DNA of 58,678 nucleotides from Candidatus Omnitrophota bacterium (GCA_026387435.1 JAPLLS010000046.1:1-58678), one strand, 5' to 3'. Counted from the first letter of the stretch, positions 15,596-24,213 are shown. Numbers and translations are program-made. Notes: generated by a model not told the origin, from the sequence alone.

Positions 15596-16375
15596 ATGAG
15601 AAAACCTATTATTGCGGGCAATTGGAAGATGTATAAGACCATCGGTCCGGCTATTGAGCTGGCTAACGGCTTAAAAAGGGAATTTTATAAAATCGAACCT
15701 GCGGACATTGACATTGTGCTTTGTCCGGTTTATACTTGTTTGAGCGAAGTAGCCGAGGTGATCGCCAATTCCAATATCGCCTTGGGCGCACAGGACGTTT
15801 ACTGGCAGGATGAAGGCGCGTTTACCGGTGAAGTCTCGGCGCCCATGCTTAAGGATGCCGGCTGCACTTACGTGATCATCGGCCATTCCGAGCGCCGGCA
15901 GTTCTTCGCAGAGACAAATGATACGGTTAATAAAAAAATAAAAGCGGCCTTAAAACACGGGCTTTTGCCGATAGTCTGCGTGGGCGAATCCCTGGCGGAA
16001 AGAGAAGCCAACAAAACTTTTGACGTTTTGACCGGCCATGTGCAAAACGGACTTGTTGGTCTGACCGCAGAAGAAGTTGCCAGGATCGTCATTGCTTATG
16101 AGCCGGTCTGGGCTATCGGGACCGGGAAAACCGCGACCTCCGCCCAGGCTCAGGAAGCGCATAAATATATCAGGGACCTTTTGGTCAAGTTTTACAATAA
16201 AGAGCTTGCCGCAGGTGTAAGGATCCAATACGGTGGCAGTGTTAAACCGGAAAACATCGAAGAAATAATGGCTCAGCCGGACGTTGACGGAGCTTTGGTC
16301 GGCGGGGCAAGCCTTAAAATCGAATCTTTTTCCGAAATCATAAAGCGCGGTTTGAAAGTTAAGGTGAAAAAATGA
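15596..16375 (+). CDS. tpiA: Triosephosphate isomerase
   Basis: A 259-residue TIM barrel that interconverts dihydroxyacetone phosphate and glyceraldehyde 3-phosphate. Catalytic residues are visible: Lys11 in GNWKMYK, the His in IIGHSERRQFF, and the Glu in AYEPVWAIGTGKTA. The phosphate loop QYGGSVKPEN and VGGASL are normal. It overlaps secG by 4 bp, a common pgk-tpiA-secG arrangement. Confidence 0.98.
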   Translation: MRKPIIAGNWKMYKTIGPAIELANGLKREFYKIEPADIDIVLCPVYTCLSEVAEVIANSNIALGAQDVYWQDEGAFTGEVSAPMLKDAGCTYVIIGHSERRQFFAETNDTVNKKIKAALKHGLLPIVCVGESLAEREANKTFDVLTGHVQNGLVGLTAEEVARIVIAYEPVWAIGTGKTATSAQAQEAHKYIRDLLVKFYNKELAAGVRIQYGGSVKPENIEEIMAQPDVDGALVGGASLKIESFSEIIKRGLKVKVKK

Positions 16376-16773
16376 TGAGTTTAGTGATTGCGGTCCATGT
16401 CACAGTCTGCATAGTTTTAATAACGCTGATCCTTATTCAAAGAGGAAGAGGCGGCGGTTTTATCGAGAGTTTTTCCGGCCTGGAATCCATGTTCGGCACT
16501 AAAACCAGCGCATTCCTTTCCAAGGCGACTTCGGTCCTGGCGGTAATGTTCTTTTTTACCTGCCTGTTTTTGGCTTTTCTGTCTTTAAAAGAAAGCAAAT
16601 CCTTGATGCGCGGAGTCAAGCCGAAATCCCTGATCCCCGCGGCAACAACGGGTCCGGCTAATACTACAGCAGTGGCAAACTCGGCTCAGAAGCCGGAAGC
16701 GGCCTCACAGGCCCAGCAGCAACCGTCTGTTGCAGCGACCACCGCAGCTCCAGCGAATCAGACGGCTAAATAG
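16372..16773 (+). CDS. secG: Preprotein translocase subunit SecG
   Basis: A 133-residue membrane protein with two TM helices (about residues 3-22 and 52-72) and the conserved LIQRGRGGG loop followed by FGTKTSAFLSKAT. SecG assists the SecYEG channel. The C-terminal 50 residues are a low-complexity Ala/Gln/Thr/Pro tail, longer than the core family needs. It starts inside the end of tpiA. Confidence 0.93.
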   Translation: MMSLVIAVHVTVCIVLITLILIQRGRGGGFIESFSGLESMFGTKTSAFLSKATSVLAVMFFFTCLFLAFLSLKESKSLMRGVKPKSLIPAATTGPANTTAVANSAQKPEAASQAQQQPSVAATTAAPANQTAK

Positions 16774-16819
16774 ATCTTCTTTAAAAGGAGTCAAAGCCTC
16801 TTTAAGGATTTTACCGGGC

Positions 16820-18433
16820 ATGCGCAGAAAAACGCTTAACATATTAAAGCTACCAATCGTCTTGGTAGCTTTTTTATTTGTTTTTATCTGTCTTCAAGCT
16901 TTTGCCCAGGATTATGGCGACGCTATTGTCGGCGCTTCCATCTCCGATGCCCGCAACCTTTTGCCGATGCTGGCTTCGGATTCAGCCTCCAGCGAAATAA
17001 GCGGGATGGTCTTTAACGGCCTGGTCAAATACGACAAGGATATAAACCTGGTCGGTGACCTGGCAAAAAGCTGGGAGGTGCAGGAGGGCGGACTGGTCAT
17101 AATTTTTCATTTAAGGGCAGATGTGCGCTGGCACGACGGATCGCCTTTTACCGCTGCTGACGTAGAATTTACCTACAGGAAAATGATCGATCCGTCCGTT
17201 CGCACGCCTTACGGAGGGGATTTTGAGCGGGTCAAGTCTTTAGAAGTTCTGGATGATCATACAATCAAGGTTACTTATAAAGAGCCATTTGTCCCGGGGT
17301 TGGCCAGTTGGGGGATGTCCATTATTCCCAGGCACCTGCTGGAAAAAGAGGATCTCAACAATACGGCTTTCAGCCGCTATCCCGTAGGAACCGGGCCTTA
17401 TAAATTCAAAACCTGGAAAACTCAGGAGAAGATAGAACTGGTTTCCAACCGCGATTACTTCGAGCACCGGCCGTTTCTCGACCGGGCCATTACCCGGGTC
17501 ATTCCGGATGAGTCAACTATTTTTCTTGAACTTCAGACTCAGGGGGTGGATTCAGCCGGGTTGACCCCGTTACAATACAGCCGCCAGACTGATACCGATT
17601 TTTTCAAAAAACATTATCGCAAATTCCGGCTTCCTGGTTTTAATTATACTTATCTCGGTTATAACTTGAGTAATCCTAAATTTTCCGATAAACGGGTCAG
17701 GCTGGCTTTGAATTACGCCGTGGACAAAACCGAGATAATCAATATCGTCCTTCTGGGTTTCGGAACAGTTTCGACAGGGCCGTTCGTTCCCCAGTCCTGG
17801 GCGTATGATCAGGGTGTTTTACCTGTCGCTTTTGATCCGGCCAAAGCCAGGAGCCTTCTGGCCGAAGCTGGTTGGAAAAGCGTCAATAAAGACGGCTGGC
17901 TGGAAAAAGACGGCCGGGTTTTTGAATTTACCATCGCCACCAATCAGGGCAATGAGGAACGCCAGAAAGTCGCTGAGATCATCCAGCGCCGGCTCAAAGG
18001 CGTGGGTATCCGGGTCAAGATCAAAGTAGTGGAGTGGAGCGTTTTTCTCTCGGAGTTTATCGATAAGAAAAATTTCGAAGCCATCCTGCTGGGTTGGTCG
18101 GTTCCCAGGGATCCGGATATCTACGATATCTGGTATTCCGGCAAGACCAAAGAGGGGGAGTTCAATTTTATCGGTTACAAGAACGATGAAGTAGATAAAC
18201 TGCTTATTGAAGGCCGGCGTATTTTTGATCAGCAAGAAAGGCAGAAAATTTACCACCGGATCCACGAGATAATTTACGACGAACAACCGTATATGTTCTT
18301 ATTCACCGCGGAAAGCCTGTCTATCTTGCATAACCGTTTTCAGGGGGTCAAGCCAGCTCCGGCCGGTATCGGTTACAATTTTATTGACTGGTGGGTGGCC
18401 AGACCCCAGCAGAAGTATAGGATAGCGAAATGA
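16820..18433 (+). CDS. Oligopeptide ABC transporter substrate-binding protein (SBP_bac_5)
   Basis: A 537-residue periplasmic solute-binding protein of the OppA/DppA family. I choose the ATG at 16820 (MRRKTLNILKLPIVLVAFLF), which gives a basic n-region and hydrophobic core ending at AFAQ; in-frame starts further upstream lie inside secG. Family landmarks are AKSWEVQEGG, FHLRADVRWHDGSPFTAADVEFTY, YPVGTGPYKF and VRLALNYAVDK. It is followed, with overlapping or adjacent ends, by two permeases and two ATPases. Peptides are the expected ligands, but related proteins bind nickel or glycosides, so specificity is open. A terminator-like hairpin lies inside its signal-peptide codons. Confidence 0.9.
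   Translation: MRRKTLNILKLPIVLVAFLFVFICLQAFAQDYGDAIVGASISDARNLLPMLASDSASSEISGMVFNGLVKYDKDINLVGDLAKSWEVQEGGLVIIFHLRADVRWHDGSPFTAADVEFTYRKMIDPSVRTPYGGDFERVKSLEVLDDHTIKVTYKEPFVPGLASWGMSIIPRHLLEKEDLNNTAFSRYPVGTGPYKFKTWKTQEKIELVSNRDYFEHRPFLDRAITRVIPDESTIFLELQTQGVDSAGLTPLQYSRQTDTDFFKKHYRKFRLPGFNYTYLGYNLSNPKFSDKRVRLALNYAVDKTEIINIVLLGFGTVSTGPFVPQSWAYDQGVLPVAFDPAKARSLLAEAGWKSVNKDGWLEKDGRVFEFTIATNQGNEERQKVAEIIQRRLKGVGIRVKIKVVEWSVFLSEFIDKKNFEAILLGWSVPRDPDIYDIWYSGKTKEGEFNFIGYKNDEVDKLLIEGRRIFDQQERQKIYHRIHEIIYDEQPYMFLFTAESLSILHNRFQGVKPAPAGIGYNFIDWWVARPQQKYRIAK
16846..16876 (+). terminator. Terminator-like hairpin inside the oppA-like signal peptide
   Basis: AAAGCTACCAA (16846-16856) pairs perfectly with TTGGTAGCTTT (16862-16872) over a 5-nt loop, and the right arm runs into T6. 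It lies in codons 9-18 of the substrate-binding protein gene, so it may attenuate read-through from pgk-tpiA-secG into the opp genes. A chance effect of Leu/Phe-rich codons is also possible. Confidence 0.5.
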
Positions 18434-19401
18434 TCAATTATATTCTTAAAAGATTACTAGGAATGATCCCCGTGCTTTTGGGGGTTACTGTTCTTAGTTT
18501 TGCCATTATTAATTTAGCTCCGGGCAAGTTTTCGACTCTGGACCAGGCAATGAATCCTAAGGTTTCTCCGGAATACCAGATGCGTTTGGTTAAGGCTTTT
18601 AACCTCGATAAACCCCTGCCCGTTAGGTATTGGCTTTGGCTTAAAAGTTCAATTTGTTTTGATTTCGGCCGGTCTTTCAGCGATAACCGGTTGATTATGG
18701 ACAAGATCGCAGAACGTCTTCCGGTGACTGTCGGGATCAACGTGCTTTCCCTGTTGTTCGTATTTCTGGTCGCCATCCCCATAGGTGTCAAAGCGGCGAC
18801 TAAAGCCGGCGGCGGGTTTGATACGGTTACGACCTATTTTTCTTTCTTGCTGCTGGCGGCTCCTACCTTTTGGCTGGCTTTGTTACTGATGCAGTTTTTT
18901 TGTATCCAGCTGGGTTGGCTGCCGATCTCGGGCATACATTCCCTTGATTTTGAGTACTTTAGTCCTTTGCGTAAAGTCTGGGATATATCCTGGCATTTGA
19001 TCCTGCCGGTGTTTGTTTCTTCTTTGGGAGGGTTTGCGGTCATTTCGCGGTATATGCGTTCGAGCATGATGGAGGCTTTGAACCAGCCGTATATTTACAC
19101 CGCCCGCGCCAAAGGATTGCCGCAAAGCCAGGTAGTTTACAAACACGCCCTGCGCAACGCGAGTTTACCGATAGTCACGATGATCGGGTTGTCTATCCCG
19201 GGGCTTTTGGGAGGCAGCGTTATTTTTGAGTCGATTTTTGCTCTCCCCGGCTTAGGCCAGCTCTTTTTTCAAGCGGTAATGGCCAGGGATATGCCGCTAA
19301 TAATGGCGGAAGTAGTTTTAGGTGCGGTACTGACCATGTTGGGGAATTTGATTGCTGATATCAGCTATGCTTATGTTGATCCGCGAATACGGTATAAATA
19401 A
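18430..19401 (+). CDS. Oligopeptide ABC transporter permease, OppB/DppB type
   Basis: A 323-residue inner-membrane permease. The N-terminal MINYILKRLLGMIPVLLGVTVLSFAIINLAPG is typical of DppB/OppB. Six TM helices are expected, and the ATPase-contact EAA-like loop YTARAKGLPQSQVVYKHALRNA is clear. It overlaps the binding-protein gene by 4 bp and abuts oppC directly. Confidence 0.93.
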   Translation: MINYILKRLLGMIPVLLGVTVLSFAIINLAPGKFSTLDQAMNPKVSPEYQMRLVKAFNLDKPLPVRYWLWLKSSICFDFGRSFSDNRLIMDKIAERLPVTVGINVLSLLFVFLVAIPIGVKAATKAGGGFDTVTTYFSFLLLAAPTFWLALLLMQFFCIQLGWLPISGIHSLDFEYFSPLRKVWDISWHLILPVFVSSLGGFAVISRYMRSSMMEALNQPYIYTARAKGLPQSQVVYKHALRNASLPIVTMIGLSIPGLLGGSVIFESIFALPGLGQLFFQAVMARDMPLIMAEVVLGAVLTMLGNLIADISYAYVDPRIRYK

Positions 19402-20196
19402 ATGAAGAATAATCCTTATTTGTTCTGGGGGCTGGCGATAATCGTTTTTTTTAGCGGCGTAGCGCTTCTGGCGCCCTGGATCAGCCCGCATGATCCAACG
19501 CTGATCGACGGCCAGAATTTGCTTATGCCGCCGTCTCTAAAATATTGGTTAGGGACTGACGGTTTGGGCAGGGATCTCTTGAGCCGGATGATATTTGGCG
19601 CCCGGATATCGCTTTCTGTCGGTATTATCGCGGTGGGGATCTCGATCTTTCTGGGTTTGCTTCTGGGCTCTTGCGCCGGATTTTACGGAAAAACCGTTGA
19701 TTCGCTGGTCATGCGTTTCGCAGATATCATGTTGTGTATCCCTACGTTTTTTCTGATTCTGGCGGTCATCGCTATGGTCGAACCGTCGATCTATAACATC
19801 ATGATTGTAATCGGACTGACCAGCTGGATGGGTCCGGCCAGGCTTATCCGGGGAGAAATACTCTCTTTAAAAGAAAGGGAGTTCATCCAGGCTGAGCGGG
19901 CGTTGGGAGCAACTGATGCCCGGATAATCATTCGCCATCTAATCCCTAATGCGGCCGGTCCGGTACTGGTCAATGCTACTTTGGGGATCGCCGGAGCGAT
20001 CTTGCTGGAATCCAGCTTGAGTTTTTTGGGGCTGGGAGTGCAGCCGCCGATCCCCAGCTGGGGCAATATCCTGATCGAGTCTAAATCTACCCTGGGGATA
20101 GCCTGGTGGATCACCTTATTCCCCGGGCTGGCAATATTGGTCACTATTTTGGGATTTAATTTCATCTCTGAAGGGTTGAAGAAGATCATAGGTTAA
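19402..20196 (+). CDS. Oligopeptide ABC transporter permease, OppC/DppC type
   Basis: A 264-residue permease. The family markers are LAPWISPHDPT, LGTDGLGRDLLSRMIFGARISL and the EAA loop EFIQAERALGATDARIIIRHLIPN, followed by LLESSLSFLGLGVQPPIPSWG. It starts right after the oppB stop codon. The gap to oppD contains a palindromic repeat. Confidence 0.94.
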   Translation: MKNNPYLFWGLAIIVFFSGVALLAPWISPHDPTLIDGQNLLMPPSLKYWLGTDGLGRDLLSRMIFGARISLSVGIIAVGISIFLGLLLGSCAGFYGKTVDSLVMRFADIMLCIPTFFLILAVIAMVEPSIYNIMIVIGLTSWMGPARLIRGEILSLKEREFIQAERALGATDARIIIRHLIPNAAGPVLVNATLGIAGAILLESSLSFLGLGVQPPIPSWGNILIESKSTLGIAWWITLFPGLAILVTILGFNFISEGLKKIIG

Positions 20197-20199
20197 CAA

Positions 20200-20238
20200 A
20201 CCAGTACAACCTAACCAGTACAACCTCGTAGGTTGTAC
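20200..20238. repeat. GTACAACCT palindrome between oppC and oppD
   Basis: Bases 20218-20238 form a palindrome (GTACAACCT, loop CGT, AGGTTGTAC), the same as at 7550-7569. A half copy (CCAGTACAACCT) lies just before it in direct orientation. It interrupts an otherwise tight operon 10 bp before the oppD ATG and could act as a processing or attenuation site. Confidence 0.8.
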
Positions 20239-20248
20239 TAAGGGTTAT

Positions 20249-21043
20249 ATGGAAAAATTATTGGAAGTAAAAAACCTTAAAGTCGATTTTCAGCTGGATG
20301 ACCGGGTTATTCATGCCGTAGATGGCGTTGACCTTCGGTTGGATAAAAACGAGACCGTTGTTTTGGCCGGGGAGTCGGGTTCAGGCAAAACCATAACCGC
20401 GCTCGCGCTTACCCGGATTCTGCCCCGGAATGCCCGGATAGTTTCCGGAGAAGTGCTCCTGGAGGGGAAAAACATCCTTGATCTGGAGGAAAGACAGCTT
20501 TCTTTGATAAGAGGCGCTAGAATAGCGTACATTTTTCAGGAGCCCACCAGCTATTTAAACCCGGTTTATACTATCGGCGAACAGATAACTGAGGTAATAA
20601 TCCTGCACCAGGATAAGCTCAGAAAAGTTGCACAGGTGCAGGCTAAAAAACTGCTTGAGGCTGTTCAGATCGGCGAAGTGAACCGGGTTTTTTCCAGTTA
20701 TCCTCATCAGCTTTCCGGCGGAATGAACCAGCGGGTATTTATCGCCATGAGTTTGGCTTGTAAACCCGGCCTGCTTATCTGCGACGAACCCACGACTTCT
20801 TTGGATGTGACTATTGAAGCTCAGATATTGAAGTTGTTAATCCGGCTGAAGAAGGAAATGGGATTTTCTCTGTTGTTTATTACCCATAATTTGGCTATTG
20901 CCAATAAGATCGCCAGCAGGATCTATGTGATGTACCAAGGTAAAATAGTAGAAGAGGGGCTGACCGCCAAGATTTTTAATGATCCTCAGCATTTTCACAC
21001 CAAAGAGCTGATCACCGCTTATCAGAAGATAGGTAAACTATGA
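20249..21043 (+). CDS. Oligopeptide ABC transporter ATPase, OppD/DppD type
   Basis: A 264-residue ATPase: Walker [10 protein letters not shown]-loop [18 protein letters not shown], signature LSGGMNQRV, Walker [15 protein letters not shown], switch His in FITHNLAI. It is shorter than usual OppD (about 320 or more) because the C-terminal oligopeptide-type extension is reduced to a few residues. It overlaps oppF by 4 bp. Confidence 0.93.
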   Translation: MEKLLEVKNLKVDFQLDDRVIHAVDGVDLRLDKNETVVLAGESGSGKTITALALTRILPRNARIVSGEVLLEGKNILDLEERQLSLIRGARIAYIFQEPTSYLNPVYTIGEQITEVIILHQDKLRKVAQVQAKKLLEAVQIGEVNRVFSSYPHQLSGGMNQRVFIAMSLACKPGLLICDEPTTSLDVTIEAQILKLLIRLKKEMGFSLLFITHNLAIANKIASRIYVMYQGKIVEEGLTAKIFNDPQHFHTKELITAYQKIGKL

Positions 21044-21789
21044 TCCTGGAAGCCAGAGATATCAGTAAGGAATTCAAGATAGAGCAAGGGATGTTTAAGA
21101 GTGAAGCGGGAAGAACCCTGGCCCTGGATAAGGTAAGTTTTGTTCTGGATGAATTCACCACCCTGGGGGTCGTGGGGGAATCGGGTTCGGGTAAAACAAC
21201 TTTGGCCAAGATTTTATTGGGACTGGTTCCAGCAAGCTCCGGGGAAATTGTTTTTAATGATAAGTTCATCAAAGATTTCCGCAAAGACGTCCAGATAATC
21301 TTCCAGAATCCTTATAACAGCCTGGATCCGAAGATGCGCATCAAAGACGCCCTTTATGAGCCGCTTTTGATACACAACATCTTGCCGCGGCGATCATTCC
21401 GGCTCAAGGCGACAGAATTGCTTAACCGGGTTGGGCTGGATGAGAGCGCTTTGGAAAGATACCCCGTTCAGTTTTCCGGCGGCCAGCGCCAGAGGATCTG
21501 TATTGCCCGGGCCATTGCCTGTGAACCGAAGCTTCTGGTTCTGGATGAGCCGATCTCATCTTTGGACTTGACCATCCAGGCTAAACTGCTGGAGCTCTTT
21601 TTGGAACTCAAACGTGAATTCAATCTTACCTATATATTTATCAGCCATAACCTGTGCGTAATCAAATATATTGCCGACAAAGTTATGGTCATGCACCAGG
21701 GCCGGGTAATAGAAGAGGCCAGCTCGTCGGAGATCTTCGCCAGCCCCAGCCAGGAATACACCCGCGAGCTGCTGGAAGCGGCCAAGTAG
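21040..21789 (+). CDS. Oligopeptide ABC transporter ATPase, OppF/DppF type
   Basis: A 249-residue ATPase: Walker [11 protein letters not shown]-loop IFQNPYNSLDPKMRI, signature FSGGQRQRICIARA, Walker B LLVLDEPISSLDLT, switch His in ISHNLCV. It pairs with the preceding OppD-like ATPase to power the importer, and like it has only a minimal C-terminal extension. It ends the operon, followed by a copy of the two-hairpin element. Confidence 0.93.
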   Translation: MILEARDISKEFKIEQGMFKSEAGRTLALDKVSFVLDEFTTLGVVGESGSGKTTLAKILLGLVPASSGEIVFNDKFIKDFRKDVQIIFQNPYNSLDPKMRIKDALYEPLLIHNILPRRSFRLKATELLNRVGLDESALERYPVQFSGGQRQRICIARAIACEPKLLVLDEPISSLDLTIQAKLLELFLELKREFNLTYIFISHNLCVIKYIADKVMVMHQGRVIEEASSSEIFASPSQEYTRELLEAAK

Positions 21790-21956
21790 CGTATCTCGTC
21801 CTCGGTAACATTCGATGAGTCGATGATCTTCCCCTCGCATGGCGTTTGCAAATTCCTACGGGAATTTGCTCACACGCTCGGGGTAAATTCGCACATATGA
21901 GTTAATGTCGCTTAGCGTATTTGGTAGCGGGCTCCATAACTCATGTGCTCATTTAA
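21788..21956 (+). repeat. Two-hairpin intergenic element, copy C (long form)
   Basis: Same start (CGTCCTCGG-type CTCGTCCTCGG) and end (GCTCATTT) as copies A and B, but with extra sequence in both hairpins. Hairpin 1 is GCAAATTCC / GGAATTTGC. Hairpin 2 pairs ATGAGTTA with TAACTCAT and has an enlarged tip (GCTTAGCGTATTTGGTAGC). Every stem differs from copy B in sequence but still pairs. It lies between oppF and rplM and is the inverted partner of copy D. Confidence 0.8.
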
Positions 21957-21976
21957 TTTATTTTTTGAAAAAACAT

Positions 21977-22004
21977 TTGACAGGTTTACAAAGTATGTTA
22001 TACT
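21977..22004 (+). promoter_or_regulatory. Sigma70-type promoter for rplM-rpsI
   Basis: TTGACA (21977-21982), a 16-bp spacer, then TATACT (21999-22004). The rplM ATG is at 22014, so the expected 5' leader is only a few bases, and no Shine-Dalgarno is present. Confidence 0.8.
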
Positions 22005-22013
22005 TTACTACCT

Positions 22014-22451
22014 ATGCAAAAAACATATTTACCTAAAGAAAACGAGATCGTAAGAAAATGGTTCCTGGTGGACGCCAATGGCCAGATTTTGGGCCGTTTG
22101 GCCAGCAGGATCGCCATGATTTTACGCGGCAAGCACAAAGCGATATTTACTCCTCATATGGATACAGGTGACGGAGTGATCGTGATCAATGCCTCCAAGA
22201 TCAAGGTGACCGGCAAGAAACTGACCGATAAGGTCTATGAGAGGTATTCCGGTTACCCGGGCGGCAAGAGGTCAGTCACACTGGAGAACATGCTGGCTAA
22301 GAAGCCGGAAATGGTGATCAAACTGGCGGTTAGCCGGATGCTCGCTAAAGGGGCTTTATCGGAAAAAGTGATCGGTAAATTAAAAGTGTATGCGGGTGAT
22401 GTTCATCCGCATGCTGGGCTTAAACCTGAAAAGATAGAATTGGTGAAATAA
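22014..22451 (+). CDS. rplM: 50S ribosomal protein L13
   Basis: A 145-residue L13, an early-assembling 23S rRNA binder. KWFLVDANGQILGRLAS, ILRGKHKAIFTPHMDTGD and YSGYPGGKR are diagnostic. The ATG at 22014 is supported by the family N-terminus, although no ribosome binding site precedes it. Translation of a leaderless or nearly leaderless mRNA is inferred. rpsI follows after 2 bp, the usual pair. Confidence 0.98.
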   Translation: MQKTYLPKENEIVRKWFLVDANGQILGRLASRIAMILRGKHKAIFTPHMDTGDGVIVINASKIKVTGKKLTDKVYERYSGYPGGKRSVTLENMLAKKPEMVIKLAVSRMLAKGALSEKVIGKLKVYAGDVHPHAGLKPEKIELVK

Positions 22452-22453
22452 AT

Positions 22454-22852
22454 ATGGAAAACGCGGCAGTAAAGACTAATGCAGTGGGTAGACGTAAAGA
22501 AGCGATCGCCAGGGTAAATGTTTTACCTGGTAAAGGCGATCTGATCGTTAACGGCATGGAATGCGATAAATATTTTGTCAGAGAAACCGACAAGATCATC
22601 GTCAGACAGCCGTTGCGGGCTACCAACACCTTGACTAAATACGATATAGTCGCCATCACTAACGGCGGCGGTATTTCCGGCCAGGCCAACGCCCTGCGCC
22701 ACGCGATATCCAGAGCGATCTTGAGCCTGGAACCCGAGACCAAGGATATCCTGAGAAAAAGCGGATATCTCACGCGGGACCCCCGGATGAAGGAGCGCAA
22801 GAAATACGGACAAAAAGGAGCACGTAAGCGCTTCCAGTGGACCAAGAGGTAA
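22454..22852 (+). CDS. rpsI: 30S ribosomal protein S9
   Basis: A 132-residue S9. The N-terminal GRRKEAIARVNVLPGKGDLIVNG and the C-terminal LTRDPRMKERKKYGQKGARKRFQWTKR tail (which reaches the P-site tRNA) are typical. It forms a two-gene operon with rplM and is closed by a strong terminator at 22883. Confidence 0.98.
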   Translation: MENAAVKTNAVGRRKEAIARVNVLPGKGDLIVNGMECDKYFVRETDKIIVRQPLRATNTLTKYDIVAITNGGGISGQANALRHAISRAILSLEPETKDILRKSGYLTRDPRMKERKKYGQKGARKRFQWTKR

Positions 22853-22882
22853 GGTAGACATCCAGGAATTTCGAAACTATGG

Positions 22883-22914
22883 AGCCCCGCAAGAAATCTT
22901 GCGGGGCTTTTTTG
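22883..22914 (+). terminator. Intrinsic terminator after rpsI
   Basis: AGCCCCGCAAG (22883-22893) pairs perfectly with CTTGCGGGGCT (22898-22908) over a tiny loop and runs into T7. It is a textbook GC-rich terminator ending the rplM-rpsI transcript. Confidence 0.95.
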
Positions 22915-22916
22915 TT

Positions 22917-23058
22917 AAATGAGCGCATAAGTTGTGGAGCCAGCTACCAAATACGCTAAGCGACATCAACTTATCCGCGCGAATTTATCCCGAGGCTGTG
23001 AGCGGATTCCAGAGAATCCGCGAACGAATTGCCGAGGGAGCAATACGCTACCCGAGGA
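22917..23058 (-). repeat. Two-hairpin intergenic element, copy D (long form, inverted)
   Basis: Read on the - strand it is the same element: CCTCGG, hairpin 1 (GCGGATTC / GAATCCGC), GCCTCGGGATAAATTCGCGC, then hairpin 2 (ATAAGTTG / CAACTTAT) with the same long tip as copy C (GCTTAGCGTATTTGGTAGC), and GCTCATTT. Copies C and D thus flank rplM-rpsI as inverted repeats. Confidence 0.8.
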
Positions 23059-23111
23059 AGAACCGGTCGAAAGGCCCTTTTTCCCCCGTCGACTACCCGA
23101 CGAGAAAATAC

Positions 23112-23139
23112 TTGATAAAATTTATCTTAATTGTATAAT
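23112..23139 (+). promoter_or_regulatory. Sigma70-type promoter for the arg operon
   Basis: TTGATA (23112-23117), a 16-bp spacer, then TATAAT (23134-23139). The argC ATG follows at 23177 with an AAGGAGG ribosome binding site. No clear arginine-repressor palindrome was recognised around it. Confidence 0.75.
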
Positions 23140-23176
23140 ATTAATCTATCCTGTTAAATTCAAGGAGGCGCATAAG

Positions 23177-24193
23177 ATGGCCATAAATGCCAGCATCGTC
23201 GGAGCAACCGGGTACACCGGGCAGGAATTGATCGACATACTCTTAGATCATCCTAATGTCAGGCTGACGGGCTTGTATTCCACCACCGACGAGCCTAAGC
23301 CGATAGGCTTGCTAGTTCCCAGGTTCGTTAAGCGCACGGATCTGGTCTGCAAAAAATTCGACAGTGCCGAGGTCATCGCTAAATCCAACGTGGTCTTTTT
23401 GGCTTTGCCGCATACTCAGGCCATGGATGCGGTGCCGGCTTTGTTGAAGGCCGGGAAATTAATTATCGACTTAAGCGCGGATTACCGTTTCAAGGATTTG
23501 AAAGCCTACGAGAAAGCCTACAATCTTAAGCACAAAGATAAAGCCAATATCGCCAAAGCGGTATACGGCCTTCCCGAACTATACCGGGAGAAGATCAAAA
23601 ACGCCAAACTCGTCGCTAATCCCGGGTGTTATCCTACTTGCGCGATCCTGGCTTTGGCTCCGTTGGTGGCCACCGGCGCTATTGATCTTGATTATTTGAT
23701 CATTGACGCCAAGTCCGGGACAAGCGGCGCGGGAAAGAAAGCTGTCCAGGAATCGCTGTTCAGCGAAGTGGACGAGGATTTCCGGGCCTATAAGGTCAAT
23801 ACTCACCCGCATATGCCGGAGATCGAACAGGAACTGACCAAGCTGGCCGGCGAAAAAGTGGGAGTGACTTTTGTCCCGCATCTTTTGCCTTTAAAACGCG
23901 GGATCCTGGAAACTATATATTTAAGGACGGATAAAAAATTGACCTCGGAAAACGTGCTGCAGCTTTACCTTAAATTCTACAAAAACGAACCTTTTGTGCG
24001 GATCAAAGAAGAAAGTTTTCCTTCTATCAAAGACGTCGGCTTGACTAATTTCTGCGACATCGGGATCAAAGTTTTCGCCAAAGAGATCATTATCGTCGCA
24101 GCCATAGACAATCTTTTAAAAGGCGCTTCCGGCCAGGCGGTCCAGAATTTGAACATCATGATGGACTATCCTGAAACCGCGGGACTTTTATAA
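23177..24193 (+). CDS. argC: N-acetyl-gamma-glutamyl-phosphate reductase
   Basis: A 339-residue NADPH-dependent reductase of arginine synthesis. An in-frame start at 22934 exists but would translate repeat copy D; the AAGGAGG before the ATG at 23177 and the family start MAINASIVGATGYTGQELI decide for 23177. The catalytic Cys is in VANPGCYPT, and SGTSGAGKKA and HLLPLKRGILETIY are present. First gene of a complete argCJBDFGH run. Confidence 0.96.
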   Translation: MAINASIVGATGYTGQELIDILLDHPNVRLTGLYSTTDEPKPIGLLVPRFVKRTDLVCKKFDSAEVIAKSNVVFLALPHTQAMDAVPALLKAGKLIIDLSADYRFKDLKAYEKAYNLKHKDKANIAKAVYGLPELYREKIKNAKLVANPGCYPTCAILALAPLVATGAIDLDYLIIDAKSGTSGAGKKAVQESLFSEVDEDFRAYKVNTHPHMPEIEQELTKLAGEKVGVTFVPHLLPLKRGILETIYLRTDKKLTSENVLQLYLKFYKNEPFVRIKEESFPSIKDVGLTNFCDIGIKVFAKEIIIVAAIDNLLKGASGQAVQNLNIMMDYPETAGLL

Positions 24194-24213
24194 GCCACAC
24201 TTCAAGGAGTTAG

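Noticed and set aside
16730-16819. Upstream start of the peptide-binding protein
   Set aside because: It lies within secG and would put about 30 non-signal residues before a good signal peptide.
21788-23058. Composite transposon carrying rplM-rpsI
   Set aside because: The inverted repeats contain no transposase and the cargo is a core ribosomal operon; kept only as an inverted repeat pair.
22934-23176. An 81-residue N-terminal extension of ArgC
   Set aside because: It translates the inverted copy D of the intergenic repeat, has no homology to ArgC, and a consensus promoter and AAGGAGG precede the ATG at 23177.
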